Assembly (NCBI GenBank): GCA_903813345.2
Contig: CAIIXF020000006.1
Coordinates: 16,000,348-16,064,347 of the forward strand
Source: Owenia fusiformis
Lineage: Eukaryota > Annelida > Polychaeta > Sabellida > Oweniidae
Length of the DNA stretch: 64,000 nt
Reading direction: 5' to 3'
Below, one piece after another: positions 24,901 to 39,900 of this stretch. A model generated the notes under the pieces. It was not told the origin of the DNA. It made no database searches and saw nothing but the letters and a program-made list of their open reading frames with translations. The translations under genes were made by a program, and so were the position numbers. Position 1 is the first letter of the stretch; the number at the start of each line of letters is the position of its first letter.

Positions 24901-27900
24901 ATATGAAGAAGGCGCAGAAGGATTATATTACTCACCAGTACCATCCATATATGCTCTACGTATAGTACGGACCTCATCATCTGTCCAGTACACATACTTG
25001 TCCACAGGGTCATAATCTATGGCTATAGCATGTTTAATGTTGTTCAACTGTAGCACAACATCTGTGTAGTCGGGTGTGTCCAGAGAAATACGACGAAGAT
25101 CTGTACGTCGAGCTAATAGCAGAATCTCCTTTGGACCTGAAAAAATAAAGCAACCAATTGAAAATTGAAATAATGCTTCAAGTTTAAAGACACAAGTAGC
25201 AACATTCGAAGGACAAACCAATATACCATAAAGATGAACTGATAGTATAAACAAAAATAAATATCAGCTCTATGCACTATACAGTAAATGAATATTTAAA
25301 TTCACAAAACTTTCAAGAAGAGAAAAATATGTATATGACTGATCAATCAATTTTAGTTTTCAAACCAACAGACCAAAAAATGTTTATTTGTGATCAATTT
25401 GAATCTAATAAAGTGAGAATCTCACCATCGGCACAACTCCTCTCATCGGGCAAGAGCCGTACCCCCGTGGGGCAGGCACAGGCATAGTATGGTGAACTAG
25501 GGGACATGAGGCACAGGTGGCTACAACCCCCATTGTTAGGCTGACATGGATTATTACCTGAAAAATAAATATCAATTTTAAATATGTGCATTCTCATAGT
25601 CATATTTAAGGCATTACATCAAAACAGCAATGTACCATAAAATCCAAACAAAAAGTTCATTTTGTATGGGGCGGGGGAGGAAGTACATAAAAGGCTTTCA
25701 CCTAGTTTCTTCTGGTAAGTTATAATGCTTTTCTGACCTGTATCTGCCTGTAAGGGCTATAGGACCCAGCCATCATGAAATTAACTTTTTTTGTTTAGCA
25801 TACATTGATCTTTTGACGTGATCTCTATTGATTTTTTATAAATACACGGAGATGTAATCGGTTCATACTCTGGCAGTAGATATTCAGGAGAAACAGACAT
25901 AACAATACACCACAGTGATAATCTAATAACACCACTATGCTACACGTTATTACATGTATACTTATAAGGTAATACAATACAATACAAAAACAGCATTTGA
26001 TTGTTTTGCTATTTCCAGATTATACATGCTACTACACTATTCATAAATACACAGTTAAAAATTTCAAATATATTTCAAAGATAACATTTAATCATACTCA
26101 ATTCCATGATTCAATAACTAACATTGATTCCAAATATTTAACAAGTTAGTTGGTTTATAAACTGAATCTGATAAAGAGGACTGGGTGACATAAAATGAGT
26201 GCTTTCAAAAATGAAATCATGTGCTACAATTGTGCTACCAATGTGTTACAGTGCTTCATATGTGTTGATGTGCTTCATCTGTGTTGATGTGCTATGTTTT
26301 CTGTCACTAATATGTGTGCTTAAGTGCCAAGTGTGTTTATAATTTTTGAAACAGTGTGTGAGCTAAACATTTTGGTTTAAATATTAAGTCTTGCATGAAT
26401 TTTCACTCTATATATGTTATGTTGATGTGGAAAAGTCAGCTGGTCCTGCAGCTGAATGGTAGAGGACTCATATTGAGGGCTCATGGATTCGATCCCAGTT
26501 GGGATTGACTAACCTTTTTGACTTTTTTTTTTATCTTAGCACAGGATTTGAATCTGTGTTTTCATACACAGTGTACTATGCAAATCATAATTGCTTAATA
26601 TGTCTTTTATTTTTGCAAAAAGACATATGTCATAAATGTTCTATAAAATGGTGTCTCAAAACATCTAATGAAGGGTGAAAGTAAAGCACTTCTTAAATGT
26701 GCTTAATATGTCTATCATCTTTGCAAAAAGACATATATCATAAAATGTTCTATAAATGGTGTCTCAAAAAATCTAATGAAGGGTGAAAATAAAGCACTTC
26801 TTAAATGTGCTTAATATGTCTATTATCTTTGCAAATAGATATATATCATCAATGTTCTATAAAATGGTGTCTCAAAACATCTAATGAATGGTGAAAGTAA
26901 AGCACTTCTTAAATGTGATATGATTTCCCAAAAATTCAGAGACATTTCCAAACAAGCATTCAAATCTTCATAATTTTGATTATGTCAGAAAAATACATTT
27001 ACTACACTAACTTGACAGAAGCAAAGAATGAATCTGGGTTTACTTTTTACATATGGTGACATTTCTAATAAATAACACGTCAGATTTGAAATGATCAAAT
27101 AATCATATAAAACTGTCAAATAATCAAGGATGTACATGTATTTAATCATAAAATAATCAAAAAACTTCAAATAATAATCATATTTGATAATAATTATATT
27201 TGATTTGGAAATAATCACATTAGATTGTTATTAAATTCAAATTGGGAAACACAGCGGAGGTATTGAAAAGGACCTTTCAATATAGTCTTGCAACAACCCC
27301 ATGTAACCTCCTCATGCTCTCTGAGATAAAGAAAATGGGAGAGAAGCAGGAGTTGATGCAAAACTAGTAAACTAAAGGTGTTAAGGTTTGCTAACTCTTG
27401 TAATGAATGTGGCGGTGCAAGTATATGCTGTACCTAGAAACCGTGTGATAATCATTTTGTACATGTAAGCAAATGAAATGGTATGGTAGAACTCATTTCA
27501 CAGTACAACCATAACATGAAACACACAAAACGTAAACATAACAGCTTCTGGGTATTTCAAAATGACATATTCAATAATTGAAATGCTTTTTCAACTTCAA
27601 CTCATCAGACCAAGATTAATTTGAACAAAGATGTTTTTTTTTGAGAATAGAATAGTCATCTTATAAAAGTCCAAACTAAGGATATCCACAGTGTGTATGT
27701 CTTTGCAATTTACAGTTGAAAATCTTATAATTTGAGTCTTTATCTTTTAGATGGGTGGCCATTGTTGAAATACCCTTCAGTAAAAACAAATGTGGAACAC
27801 ACGCACATATAAAGTGAAAACAACATGGTGAAAAATATATGGTAAAATATTCATAAAAAGAAAAATGTTTATACCTCCGGTATTATGGACCTCTGCGAAT

Positions 27901-30900
27901 AAAAACATTGAAATATGATATAAGGTAGCTGAGGTCAAGTTAACACAAGTTACATATAAGAGAAAATGAAGCATAATTTACACATTTATTTTTAGGGCCC
28001 AACAAAATAAATCAGGTACCACATATCATGAACATTTATAAACAGTCTAATTGAGATTGCGAAAATGCATGAATTCTTACAGAACACTCTCTGACAAGTA
28101 TCCTTGCATTTCCTTATTTGGAAAGCAGAAATTAAACGCCCAGATCAGATTTGCACATGACAAATGATATAATTCAGGTCTAGGCCGAGACTTTAGATAA
28201 CTAAGGCAATATATTATACAAGTTTGATTACAAAAAGCAATATCAACTGATTTATTTTTCTTCTGATATTTCTTCTAGTAGGTCTTTGGTCATAACAACC
28301 ATATTCCTTGCAAATTGTAAAATTTACATTTTTCGAAATGGTTTACATTATGGTGTGTTTTGAAACACCTAAGACCAAACTAAGAATTGAAAATATTTTA
28401 TTACTTCAAAGAAAAATGAATAGACCTACCCATTGGTTGCCTTTTAGCTGCATAGACATGAATATCCATGGGAGAGAATATATTATCATGGATCACTCGG
28501 CGATTCAAGCCAGTATTTTTATTGCATGAATGTATAGAATGGGTCTGCCAATCTGTCCAGTAGAGGGTATCTTCATAAAGGGTTAAAGCGAATGGATGCG
28601 GCAATGACTTTTCAACAACTGTGCTTCGCCCTGTACCATCAAAATTCGAACTGTGTATGAAGCTCAGCTTTGCATCCGCCCAGAATATTTTGGCTGCGTC
28701 GTAATCCAAGGTCAAACCATTTGGCCAATAGATCTCTGTATTGATGATGACTTCACGTGTTTCCTGCCTGCCATCCATTCCTGCTCGTTCGATCTTTGGC
28801 GTTTCACCCCAATCAGTCCAGTACATATAACTGCAATTATACATGTATAATTTAATTAATATACAATATCAGAAATATGGTCATTTTAATGTCACTATAT
28901 TATTCTGTCACATCTTGGCAACTGAAGATAATTCGGTACATATTTATATATCATAAAAATCCAATTTACCTTTGAGAATAATAATTATATAGAGTTGGAT
29001 ATAAATCAAGTTTTACTATACTTGGTAAAGCAAAATCATGTGTAATTTTCTATCAAAGCTTAATTCCTGTAAGTTTATTTCAGTTAAATAGATTGTTTTG
29101 AGGATTATGGCTCTTGAATTGCTAGCCCTTGAATTTCTCACATTTGAATCTCTGCCCTTGAATCTCCCTACCATGAAATATTATGAACAGAGCTCAAAAA
29201 TGATTGATTTAGGAAGTAAGCCAATATTCCATAAGTCAGTTGAAGAGTCTAGCACAATAAAACAAGGAATTAAGATGCAAAATATCACCACCTACCATTT
29301 GTTACAGATGCCAAACCCTACCAAATATCAACCACTGAACACTGTCTACAAAATGTCACCACTTGTGGTAGTGACATAAAAATGAACTTCCGGGGTTCAA
29401 ATCTAGCAAAGTTAGACTAACTCTTCATATGTTTTGTTTATGTGACATTTCAAACAGGCAATGATATTTTTATAAAAATATCACAGATTTCATTGACACT
29501 AGGTAGATGAGTGAATATAGCTAGCACGACTATATGACTGTTCTGAGACTGTGAAACAATACCACTGATCGAGAAACTGAAATAGATATAAATGTGTATA
29601 TTGATTTCAGATTCCATTCATATAGGAATGACACGACATAATATACAAGGGATTATTGATTAATAATCTATAAAAAACAAGAAATACAATATTTATCCAA
29701 ATCTAAGCATTGTATTAAAAATTCTGTCTTTCACCCCAGGACATGCCAGAGTTGCTTTTCCATTTTTTGCATTCCTGCCATTTAAAGGTTACATCCATCA
29801 CCAGGATTTTAGTTAGGACATGATAGTTGTTTATATCACCCATTTTATATGATATATTTGCATTTAGGTAAGTTCAGACTAGACAATCTGTGCTTACATA
29901 ATTTTCAAATCATTTTCTTGAATATTGCCTGATTCAAGCAGAAATTCCCTAACCAAATTTGTTGTTTAATAAAAGAGACAAATGATATCTTCATTGACTG
30001 AATAGACATATACAGGGTGTCCCGAAAGTATGGGCCCCCCCCCTAGGCAGACATATACCAGTGTCGTCACAGTATGTGTCATATATCATTTTAAAGCTTA
30101 TCCAAAGTTACATTGATTCGCCAAGTATCATGGTTCAACTCTCAATGTGAAAAAATTACAGACATTTCAAAATTTAGTGTTTGGTCAAAATTAAGTTCAA
30201 TTTTACACCAAATCACTAGTCAATGTGTTCTCCCGGGCCATCTTAAAAGCAGCAATTCTTTTCGGGTCGGATGGATATTGAGTTGGAAAAAGAGAACGGT
30301 GAGGGTAGAAACTCTAAGGAAACTCTTCTAAAGTCCCTTAACAGGTTTTACGAGGGTTATAAAATTCCACACCCCTATTTGAAGGGCTTGTAAGGTCATA
30401 TCTGAAAAGAATTGCTGCTGTTAACATGTCCAAGGGGGGACACAGTGACTAGTAATGTGGTGTAAAATTGAACTTTATTTTGACAAAACACTAACTTTTA
30501 AAATGACTGTAACTCTTTCCGATTTGGGAGTTAAACCATGATACTTGGCAAATCAATGTAACTTTGGATAAGCTTTAAAATGATATACGACACATACTAT
30601 GAGGACACTGGAATATGTCTGCCTAGGGGGGGCCCCATACTTTCGGGACACCCTGTATATATAAGATTTTAATATGTAGTTTTCATCATGGTAAACCATG
30701 ACATCTCATTTCTAGATAAGTTTGGAAGAAAGGACCTGGTGAATCGATATTCCCATTGTGAGCAATGTGGTTTGGGAATGAGGTCAGAGAGCTGATGACC
30801 GTATAAGTGAGTCTACAAGGCCTGTTTACCATGATAGTGTTTTCCCTTGTGAGAGACCTTCATTATAACTTGATAAGACAGATTTGTTTTCTCATCAGAC

Positions 30901-33900
30901 AATTCAAGATATGTAACAATTTATCATCGAGCATAATTGGCTTCATCCTTTCTAATAAGATTCGAATTGGATGAGAGAAGATAATTCACAGTATAAGTAA
31001 TATACATGTATGTTCTTGTACTTCAAGCATGTAAGTCAAATGTTGCTTAAAGTACATGCTTGTTTATAAATACTGTCTTACTTTTACCTTCTCCAGAACT
31101 GCTAACAGCATTCATGAAAACACGATTGCCACAATTAAACATATTCAGTGGGGGGTAGCATGGATATTTTGTAATCCATGAGTGAGCTAAGCGAATGAGC
31201 TTTAGGGGAATGAAAATTTGAAAATAAGATTGTATTTGAAGCGTTCTGGGACATTTTAAAACACGAAATTCCGACTTAAATAGACTTAATAAAAATGTAA
31301 GTTATTGGCCACTTTTATCCAAAATTTAATTACACAAACCTGTTTTTTAAAAATAAACTTTCGAGAGTATGCCATGGCGTTTTATGCGTATATGACGCTA
31401 TACCAGTGATATTGGCATTCAGTCTATTGCCCAAATGACAACCAGTTTTTCATAGTCCATTGTCAAGAGAGAAAAGTGGTTGCCAGTCAGGCAGCAATTT
31501 GTTTTGAACCCTACTGTTCATATACTTGTTCTAAACTTCCTGTTTAACAAACTTGTTAAGTACTGAATGCTCATTTCGATAAATTGATTATTGTTCCTGG
31601 GACATTTTTTCTTTAGGGATGGGATGACATACAGTCTTGATTTGACAAATCTAAGTGCCAGATTTAAGTAAAAGCTGCCAGATTGACTCATTACAATAAC
31701 CATGAATCAAGCCACTCAGTGTGGCACTCTAACCTCTTCTCATTTTATTCCTGAACATATTCTGATGAGGGGAAATCGAGGGCAATAATCCTAAGGTAAG
31801 GGTAATCTATACACCCAGGGGTTTTATTAAAATTTCTGATAACAGATAAAATTAATGGAAATAAAACCAAATTATTAGAAATATAAAATTAGGACAGAAT
31901 TTCAACACGGAAGCAGTTAAAAAATCCTCTAAACAACAGGTGATTTTTGTAAAAATTAAAATAACGTGAGAAAATCACCCATTGTCTTATTACAGACATT
32001 CCCATTCATGTACATATAAAGCCATCTCATTGCCATATTATTTCATATTAGGTAGAAGATTTTATCCATGATATTTCACTTAGTGGCAACCCTCTCAAAA
32101 CACAGCATGTTAACTCCTCATGAAAATGTGATAATCAACACACAAGACTAGAACGGAAGTTTTACCCAGTAGGTACTGACGCCAGCAAAAACCTTGCAAA
32201 TAAATCCAAGATAACAGTTCTATTTGAACGATTGGTACACTAACTCAAGATATAGCACTCAGACATAGAGGAAATTCATGGCAACTCTAATGACGTCAAA
32301 AGTGCCAAAATATTAATTACATTTGTTATTACTGAGGAATATGCCAAACTGAATCCTCACTGCTTTCTTTAGAAAGAAATGCCATTGAAGTAAAGATGAG
32401 AATATATGCTTATTTTTCTATTTTGAGAATTATGAAAGCCGGAAATTGATGGAAATAGAAATGGCAGCAATAATTTTAATAACTGCCATCATCCATAGCT
32501 GCAATATTACATGCAAATTGTACAATAAATATTGACGCTGTAATTATTCAATCTGAAAATAGAAATAACAAATTCTGCGCATATCTGGGAACTCTACTAC
32601 AGACATAACACATCACACATAAAATATGAATATTTATGATTTAATTTGGTGGACTGTTATTTTATGATACCAGTGCTATGTATTCTGAATTCCTAAACAG
32701 GTAGTGATTATGACGAATGATTCTTCCTTTAGTTCATAAAAAATTCTGTGAATTTTACCATGGTATAGGGAGAGTATGGTCAGGGTCCAGTTGGACTGAC
32801 AAGATAGATGATATCAATTTATATACAAAAAATGCCAGTATCTATTTATAAATATGGATGTTGTTAAATGACTGGTACACTGCATTGAGATATATACATG
32901 TGCATACTATGACTATATAGTCTCCTAAAGGAGAAATTTTCCATTACATCACTGTCTCCTGAATAAGCCTCTCATTAAGTTGTTCAATTAAATACACTCG
33001 TACTAGAATCCAAGATGCCAATTTTTGAATAGTAGGTTCATATTTAACATAGACAACTTTAAATATGCAATATTGCAGTATGATCATAACGTATAATATT
33101 TTCAAGGGGGAAAGGTAGGTACAGGTAAAAGGTATTACCTCCCCCCACATCTACTAAGAAAAATTTGATCCAAAACATACAGTCATCTATCTTAGATTCC
33201 GAATTCTAGCATTCTGTGGGAAAAGGGTATGACTTCATGGCCAGTATGCAGTCAGGTGAAATAGTGAGTATTTTCCTATGCTTAAAACATCTATATTATC
33301 GTGCTTACACCATGCCATTCCTCTAAAAACTGTAAATGCGACTCCATTTTCACACATTTCTTTATAATATTAAATAAAAAGTAAATGCTAGTTACTTTAT
33401 TAATTACATATTCATGACCTTTATGCTCTGTTTTGCACTTTTATTTGAAACCAATTTGTTGTTTTATCCCTAGGGTTTGCTATTGTCCCGCGTGTCAAAT
33501 GGTAATGTCCGTGAGGCAGGGATACATCATGACTGCAATGACCCATATAGCTTGTGAATGCACCTCTAGGTCCAGGCAAAACTAACGCACACAAATGTAC
33601 AGCCAGCAGGTCAAGGAAATGTGTGTTGAAGGAGATCTAAATGCCTTTCGCTTTCATTGAAAATCAGGCATTTTTTGAAAGAATATTTATCATTTTCAAA
33701 TGTTATGAAATGCCAAGATTTGACCAGATGCCTTTCCAAAACCCAGGGGCTAGCAGTAAAATATAAAAAATACTAGAAAAGACTTCTGCAAAGGACAGAA
33801 GAAACCTTCTTTTTGTGATGTGAAGTCAAACATTTGCAGATGGTAAAAAACTGCAATTGCTCTGTCTGATCTTTTTGTAACCTCAATGACATAAATTGTT

Positions 33901-36900
33901 TTATTTTGTTAAATATATCAAACTTCCATAAGAAAAGTTTGCCCAGGTGTATAACAGGAAATAAATGTTGGCAATTCAAACACTTCAAATCATATTTCCA
34001 TAATATACAGACATCTAGGATGTGGCTTTTCCTGCTTCAATGGTACTTCAATAGAAATGTCAGTTCTAGCCCTGTTTATTTCTCTGCACAACTTGAATAA
34101 ACTACCCGATTTTCTTGAATATCTTGACAATTTAACATGTTAACTACATGTATGTTTACTTAATTCCTTGCCAATTCCTCCATTTGTCACTATATTCAGT
34201 GGTTTAAAAAATGACCATTATGACCCCACTTTGATGAAAATGCCAGATCTATGCATGTGAATGGTTCATTATGGAATACAAATTGATCCATATTTGGAAA
34301 TGCCATTGGAAACATACCAAAATCTAGGGAGCTGACATTTAATTTTAAGGACATCCAATTTCGAGGACATTTATCCAATTCTGATTTTTATTGAGACACC
34401 TCACATGTTTAGGAACATGCATAATCTGCTTAAAATGAAATAAATAGAAGTAATCATTACAAAATAAATGATAAAAAGATGTAAAAAGGTGGTAGCAAAA
34501 AGATCAATATGTTCTTGATATATTTATTTCACAGTAAAAATGGCTTTGATACCCAAACTCGGAACACATCAATTATTCTATATTTTGTTTAGTCCCATCT
34601 TTGAAATCTACATGAATTAAATAAATAAAAGAATTTTTACTGGCACATTTTTTACAATCTAATCTTTTACTTTGAAACTTATATGACATGTTATTTATGG
34701 TTAGTTAGATTCATATATTTACTCCTTATATAAATAATGCCATTTTCTGGCACTTCAATACAACATAATTCCTTGCTTTACATGCTCATTTTTTATTATC
34801 AACCATAACCTGCACATGACATGTTATTTATGGTAAGTGTTTGTAAGAGAGCTGATGATAAAGCAAGTGACATCCCAGGTCCTGCTGTGCTTATCTCCCA
34901 ACTGGCAGATTAATGTGAACATCCTCAACCTTACTAACTCAACTTGAAATCTATTCTTACTCTGACATATCATGGCTTTATATCAGGATGAAGTGATTTG
35001 ATATTTCACTAAAACTTCTTTTGCAACATATCACTGGACTAGCATGAACATTTTGCCAAAAATGAAATATGAAATAAAGTGGTTGTGTTAAAATATTTAT
35101 CATACAATTTACTATTTGATTTGCTAATGTTGCTCTCAAGCTTTCTCAGGAATGAACCACCAGGAAATGTTCTTGAAAAAGATTACAATATAGTTGGGCT
35201 CATGCCCCTCTATAAATAGACTTCATGCACAACTATATATATCTTTTATTGACTCTTTAGATGTCATATCATGACATATTAGTCACTTAGGTAGAGCAGT
35301 TCTTCCCATTGTCGAGTTGAAGAACTTAAATAACTTAATAACAGAACCCTCGACTGGGCATTTGGTCAATATCCTTCCATCTTAAGACCAAAATCTGTTT
35401 CATAATGTTATTTTACCGGAAAATTGTTCAAATGCACCATATGTCATATAAGAATGGCAGATCCTAAATTCACCAAACATTTTTTATGTGTGCTTGATTG
35501 AACTTCCTGTATCTGAACTATTGGTTTATATGAAACAAAGGAGGACATATGCTTTATCAATTATCAAGCAAAATTAACATCATATATGGTCTGCAATATT
35601 TTATGAATAGGATTTTACAATTTTTGATATGTACCTTAAAAAATGAATTTTAGATTATGATATCTTCACCTCATCAGGTGCTATTAATTATATCCCAATC
35701 CTTAATTCTTCGGCAGCATGGTGAATCAATGATTAAATAGTTTTGATGGTTAGGAATGCTAAAAACATAAGAACCATGTTTTGGATAAACTTATACAGGG
35801 TGTGATGCCACCTAATGCCACATAATAAATCATTAATAAACATATCACCAGATAGTCCACATACAATCTCATGTTACTCAATCCAGTAACTCAGTTGTTC
35901 CGCAGATTGTCTTTTTCATCATACACAAAGAACTCATATTTAATGACATGTCAAAACTAACATTTAATGAGATGATAAATAGGAAAATCTTGCTTAAAAA
36001 TAAAGAAATATCATAAAAGGATGAAAACTTCATGCCAACTGCAGAAATAATTGGTTTATCAGTGAGATATTGCCCTGAGAGAAAGTGATGCCATAATTTA
36101 CCATTAGCTTAGATTTCTAGTCTTGTTTATGAGGCCCTTTCAAACATAACTCTCAAGCATACCATATATAATTGTCATGAAATTGAGCCAACTAATTATG
36201 TTAAAAATATTTGATTTGATAAGTTAGATCGTATATGAAGATAAAAATCCCAGACATTTTTCATCGCATATGAAGTGTTACTTAAGCTTCATTCAAATGG
36301 TTTTCAATTTGAAGAACAAAACAAACTGACCTAAAAATGACTAGAAACTTGGAAAAATGGTACTTTCTTCATGATATTTAAGAAATTCATTTTTAGAAGC
36401 AACAGGGCGCAATATTTAGTTTGTTATTATTTGAGGTCGAGGTAATGTCTTAATCCAGGTAAACATCAATTTTCTAAGAGGGAGGAAGTCAAAACAACCA
36501 ACTGCACTTTTATACCTGGAGCCTCTATATTAACAGCATTTTAGTCATGTTTTGAATCGTAAAATAAGGTGAACAAAGAAGGACCTAGCCAGTAGCATTG
36601 CATCCCATTATGTATATTACATTATAAATTATACAGAAAACCCAGAAAATGAAACACTTCTTATTTTAGATAGGAAGTGTAGAATTAATGTGATCAAATT
36701 GACATGTTCGAATCCAGTCTAGTCTGAGATCTGCATTCTGTCGGAAGTTATCCATGAAGTCAGAATGTTTCCAACAGATTTTTTCAAATAAAATCACAGC
36801 TAATAAACAGAGAAAATACACACAGGTTCTGTACTTCAAGAAGAAGTATATTCCCTCAGCAATCCTATACTACCCTGAGATCATTATGTCAGTTGTAATT

Positions 36901-39900
36901 ACTTCACTCTAAGTGAGACAAACAAATTTCAGATTCACATTTGACAACTTTGGCCCAAAATCACTTGAAAAGGTGCTCAAAATGTTGAAAAATCGCAAGA
37001 TTTTGAAGGGAGGGGGGGGGGTGAACTCCTGAACCTCCATAATAAAGAGAGACTCTGATAATGAACATACAATGCAGTTTTGATCCTGATGAGATCCCAA
37101 TCACCTCAAAAGTAATTATCATGGGCTTTCATAGGAGTTTGAGTCAGAAGTAGTTTAGCAGTTTATTGAAGGTCCTATGCCTCAAATACTGATTTGGATT
37201 TTAAATTTAAAAAATACTGATTTGGATTTGGATTAATGCTGCATCGACAGTTTCCATACTCACTACATTCTCTCAAGGACCAGTCCAAATCTTGATAAAG
37301 CAAGATGGTATTCTAATTGACCTACTAAGTAAGGCAAGATCAAAAGATTAATATCATCAATTATTTAAAGAGCTTAGAAAAATCTTTTAAAGAAGTAAAA
37401 TCAACAATTGAAAAGGGTATTGCTTCAAGGCCTGTATATCCACTCAACAACCAACCATGCATCCACTTGGAGAAACATTTTCTACTTTAATACCAAAGTA
37501 GGTCAACTTAACCCTAGAATCACAACTTCAAAATATCAAACAAAAATATTTCAATAATTCTAGATGTAGCCAGTTCCTCAAGATGAACTTACTTATGACT
37601 GGAATTCACAAATATAAGGCACTCACTCCAAACCATGGAAATATAACTTGCAACATCCAACCATCTGCCTATGTTGACAAAATGGAGGCTATGTACAGGG
37701 AATTGAATACCCTATATACAGAGCCTAGTTATAAACCAGAAGAAGCTTTCTTTTAAGTAGCAAAGTCATATGAATGCAACCGGTAGAAATTGAATGGAAC
37801 AAAGTAGGAAACTAACACTTTGTAAATTAGGCCCATTTAGACAAAAAATAGACCTTGAAGCATGACCCTTAACTTATGTTTTGAAGTCCATAACTGACAT
37901 ATATCCCAGATCTACAGACGTATCTGTTATTACTCAAAACAAAGTGCATCAATTAAGGAAACAGAACCTATTGCTTGACATATAACTATGTTACACTCTG
38001 CATGATAGAATAATAATGAAATCAAGTCAATATATTCAGGTTGAATAAATGGTGAACCTTTGTATATTGGAGATGTCTCTGTGATTGACAGCCATGTCCT
38101 ACAAAGAAATAGTCAACTGACCCCTACCCAGACCACCCTATTCTAAAACAACAGTGAAAACCACAAGTGAAAGAACTCATGACCAAAACCATCTTGTTTC
38201 ATGTATACATATCAAATGCACTAGATATTTATGAAAAATGTCAGATGCTTTTGCATTATCTTTCATATCCTGGACTGTCTGCTATGATTCATTCAGATTG
38301 AATGTTTTCATCATATTGCTTTCTTAGTATTTCATACAAGTACCAAGCACCATCAAGTTTGATTTTCTCAAACTTGATCAGATATCCTGGATACATTATG
38401 GCATATCAACCTCAAAACCACAAAAACATTTTTACTTTAGAAAAATAAAACAAAGTTAATGCGGTGCAATACTTATGAATAGATTTCTTATTATCAGTGC
38501 AGTTCAAAAACGAAAATTCAAAAATTAATTTTAATAATATACAGATTTTCAGATTTCCATTTGAATTGCCTGTATGCCTGTATATTGTCACAGGTTATCT
38601 CTTAGCTACCAAAACGATGGGAGCCTACAATAAAGCATACCAATTTGAAACCTATTGGTCAAAATTTATTCAATTGTCCAGTTATTTTCTTATAATATCT
38701 TTGTATATATGTACTACATGTTCTACATGTTCATGAGCTGCTTGGGGCATAAGCATGAACATGAAATCAAGAGAACAACTTTAAACTTCTAATATGAAGC
38801 TAGGTTATCGTTCAATGGACTAGCTCCTGTTGCGCTGGGCCGCTGGCCCATCGAACCATCTTAACTTACAATTTGGTGGCAAGTCATTGTTCATCTTAAA
38901 GTAGACAATTTGGTTTTGTAATTATCGTAACTTCAAGTCGAAGCAGAAGTGATTTATATTTGCAATGAGCGTTATTTTTCACAGATCCAGCTTCTAAGCA
39001 ATACCCTTCTGTTCAAGCTCCACATTTCATTTATATTGCCATTCCATCAACAATCCAATTTCCTACTAAGTGAGCATTTTGAAAGATTTTAAAGGCATTG
39101 GGAAAACAATCTTGCTTGCAGAAATACAATGTAACACACAGTCAAACATTACAGCATACTCATTTTTCTGAATTTGGTACAATTGGATTTCCAACCAGGT
39201 GCTAGTCTAGCTCCAAGACTCTGTGACCCCTCCCCTCTACTAGACACCTTCTCACACAGTGTGGGAAGGTATTTAGGGGGGGGGGGTAAGGGGTTACAAA
39301 GCTTTGTAGCTAGACTATTGTTAAATGGATGCAGTCAGTTCCTTTAATGCTGTGGAAATAATAATCTTGTGTGAAGTCCCATTATTAGTCCTCCCCAATG
39401 TCCCATTTTCAATATCACAATATGGGTATGGAAATAGAAAGGAGGGGATGCCTAAAGACTTGATGCAAGACTAGAAATCACTTCAATCATTTGCTCCAGG
39501 TAAAGCAATGAAGCTTCAACTAGGATCTTTCGCCATGTTAATCTCTGGAATTCATAATCTTGTCTAGCTGAGCCTAATGAAGATATATCACCATCTCAAA
39601 TTATTTTAATTTCTATATCACCAACCTGGCATGTGATGACATTATGTGGTCCCGCTAACATTTAGCTTTCATCTGAGCTAGTGATTTACATTTTTCTAGA
39701 GTGTACTAATAAAGGTGCATTTTTAATCAAGATGCAGTCTCATAAGGCACTCCTAACTGAGCTACAGACAATTTATTCAACACAGGTATCAAATTGCAAA
39801 TGGTGAACTGAAACTGGGTTCAAAATATGCAGGGTTCTAGACTCCTCAGAGAATCACTTAGATATTTACAGTTAAACCTTAAAATTCAAAACCTTTTAAA

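Larger units (their letters stand above)
25558..28429. other. LRP5/6 intron 3
   Basis: 2.9 kb. It holds a tRNA-like SINE (26440-26530) followed by three tandem 108-base repeats (26593-26917). A loose ATAATCA-rich stretch lies near 27100-27230. No coding sequence is seen. Confidence 0.6.

Noticed and set aside
38815-38870. tRNA gene around GGGCCGCTGGCCCATCGAACC
   Set aside because: Only a weak B-box-like word with no A box at a proper distance and no cloverleaf.
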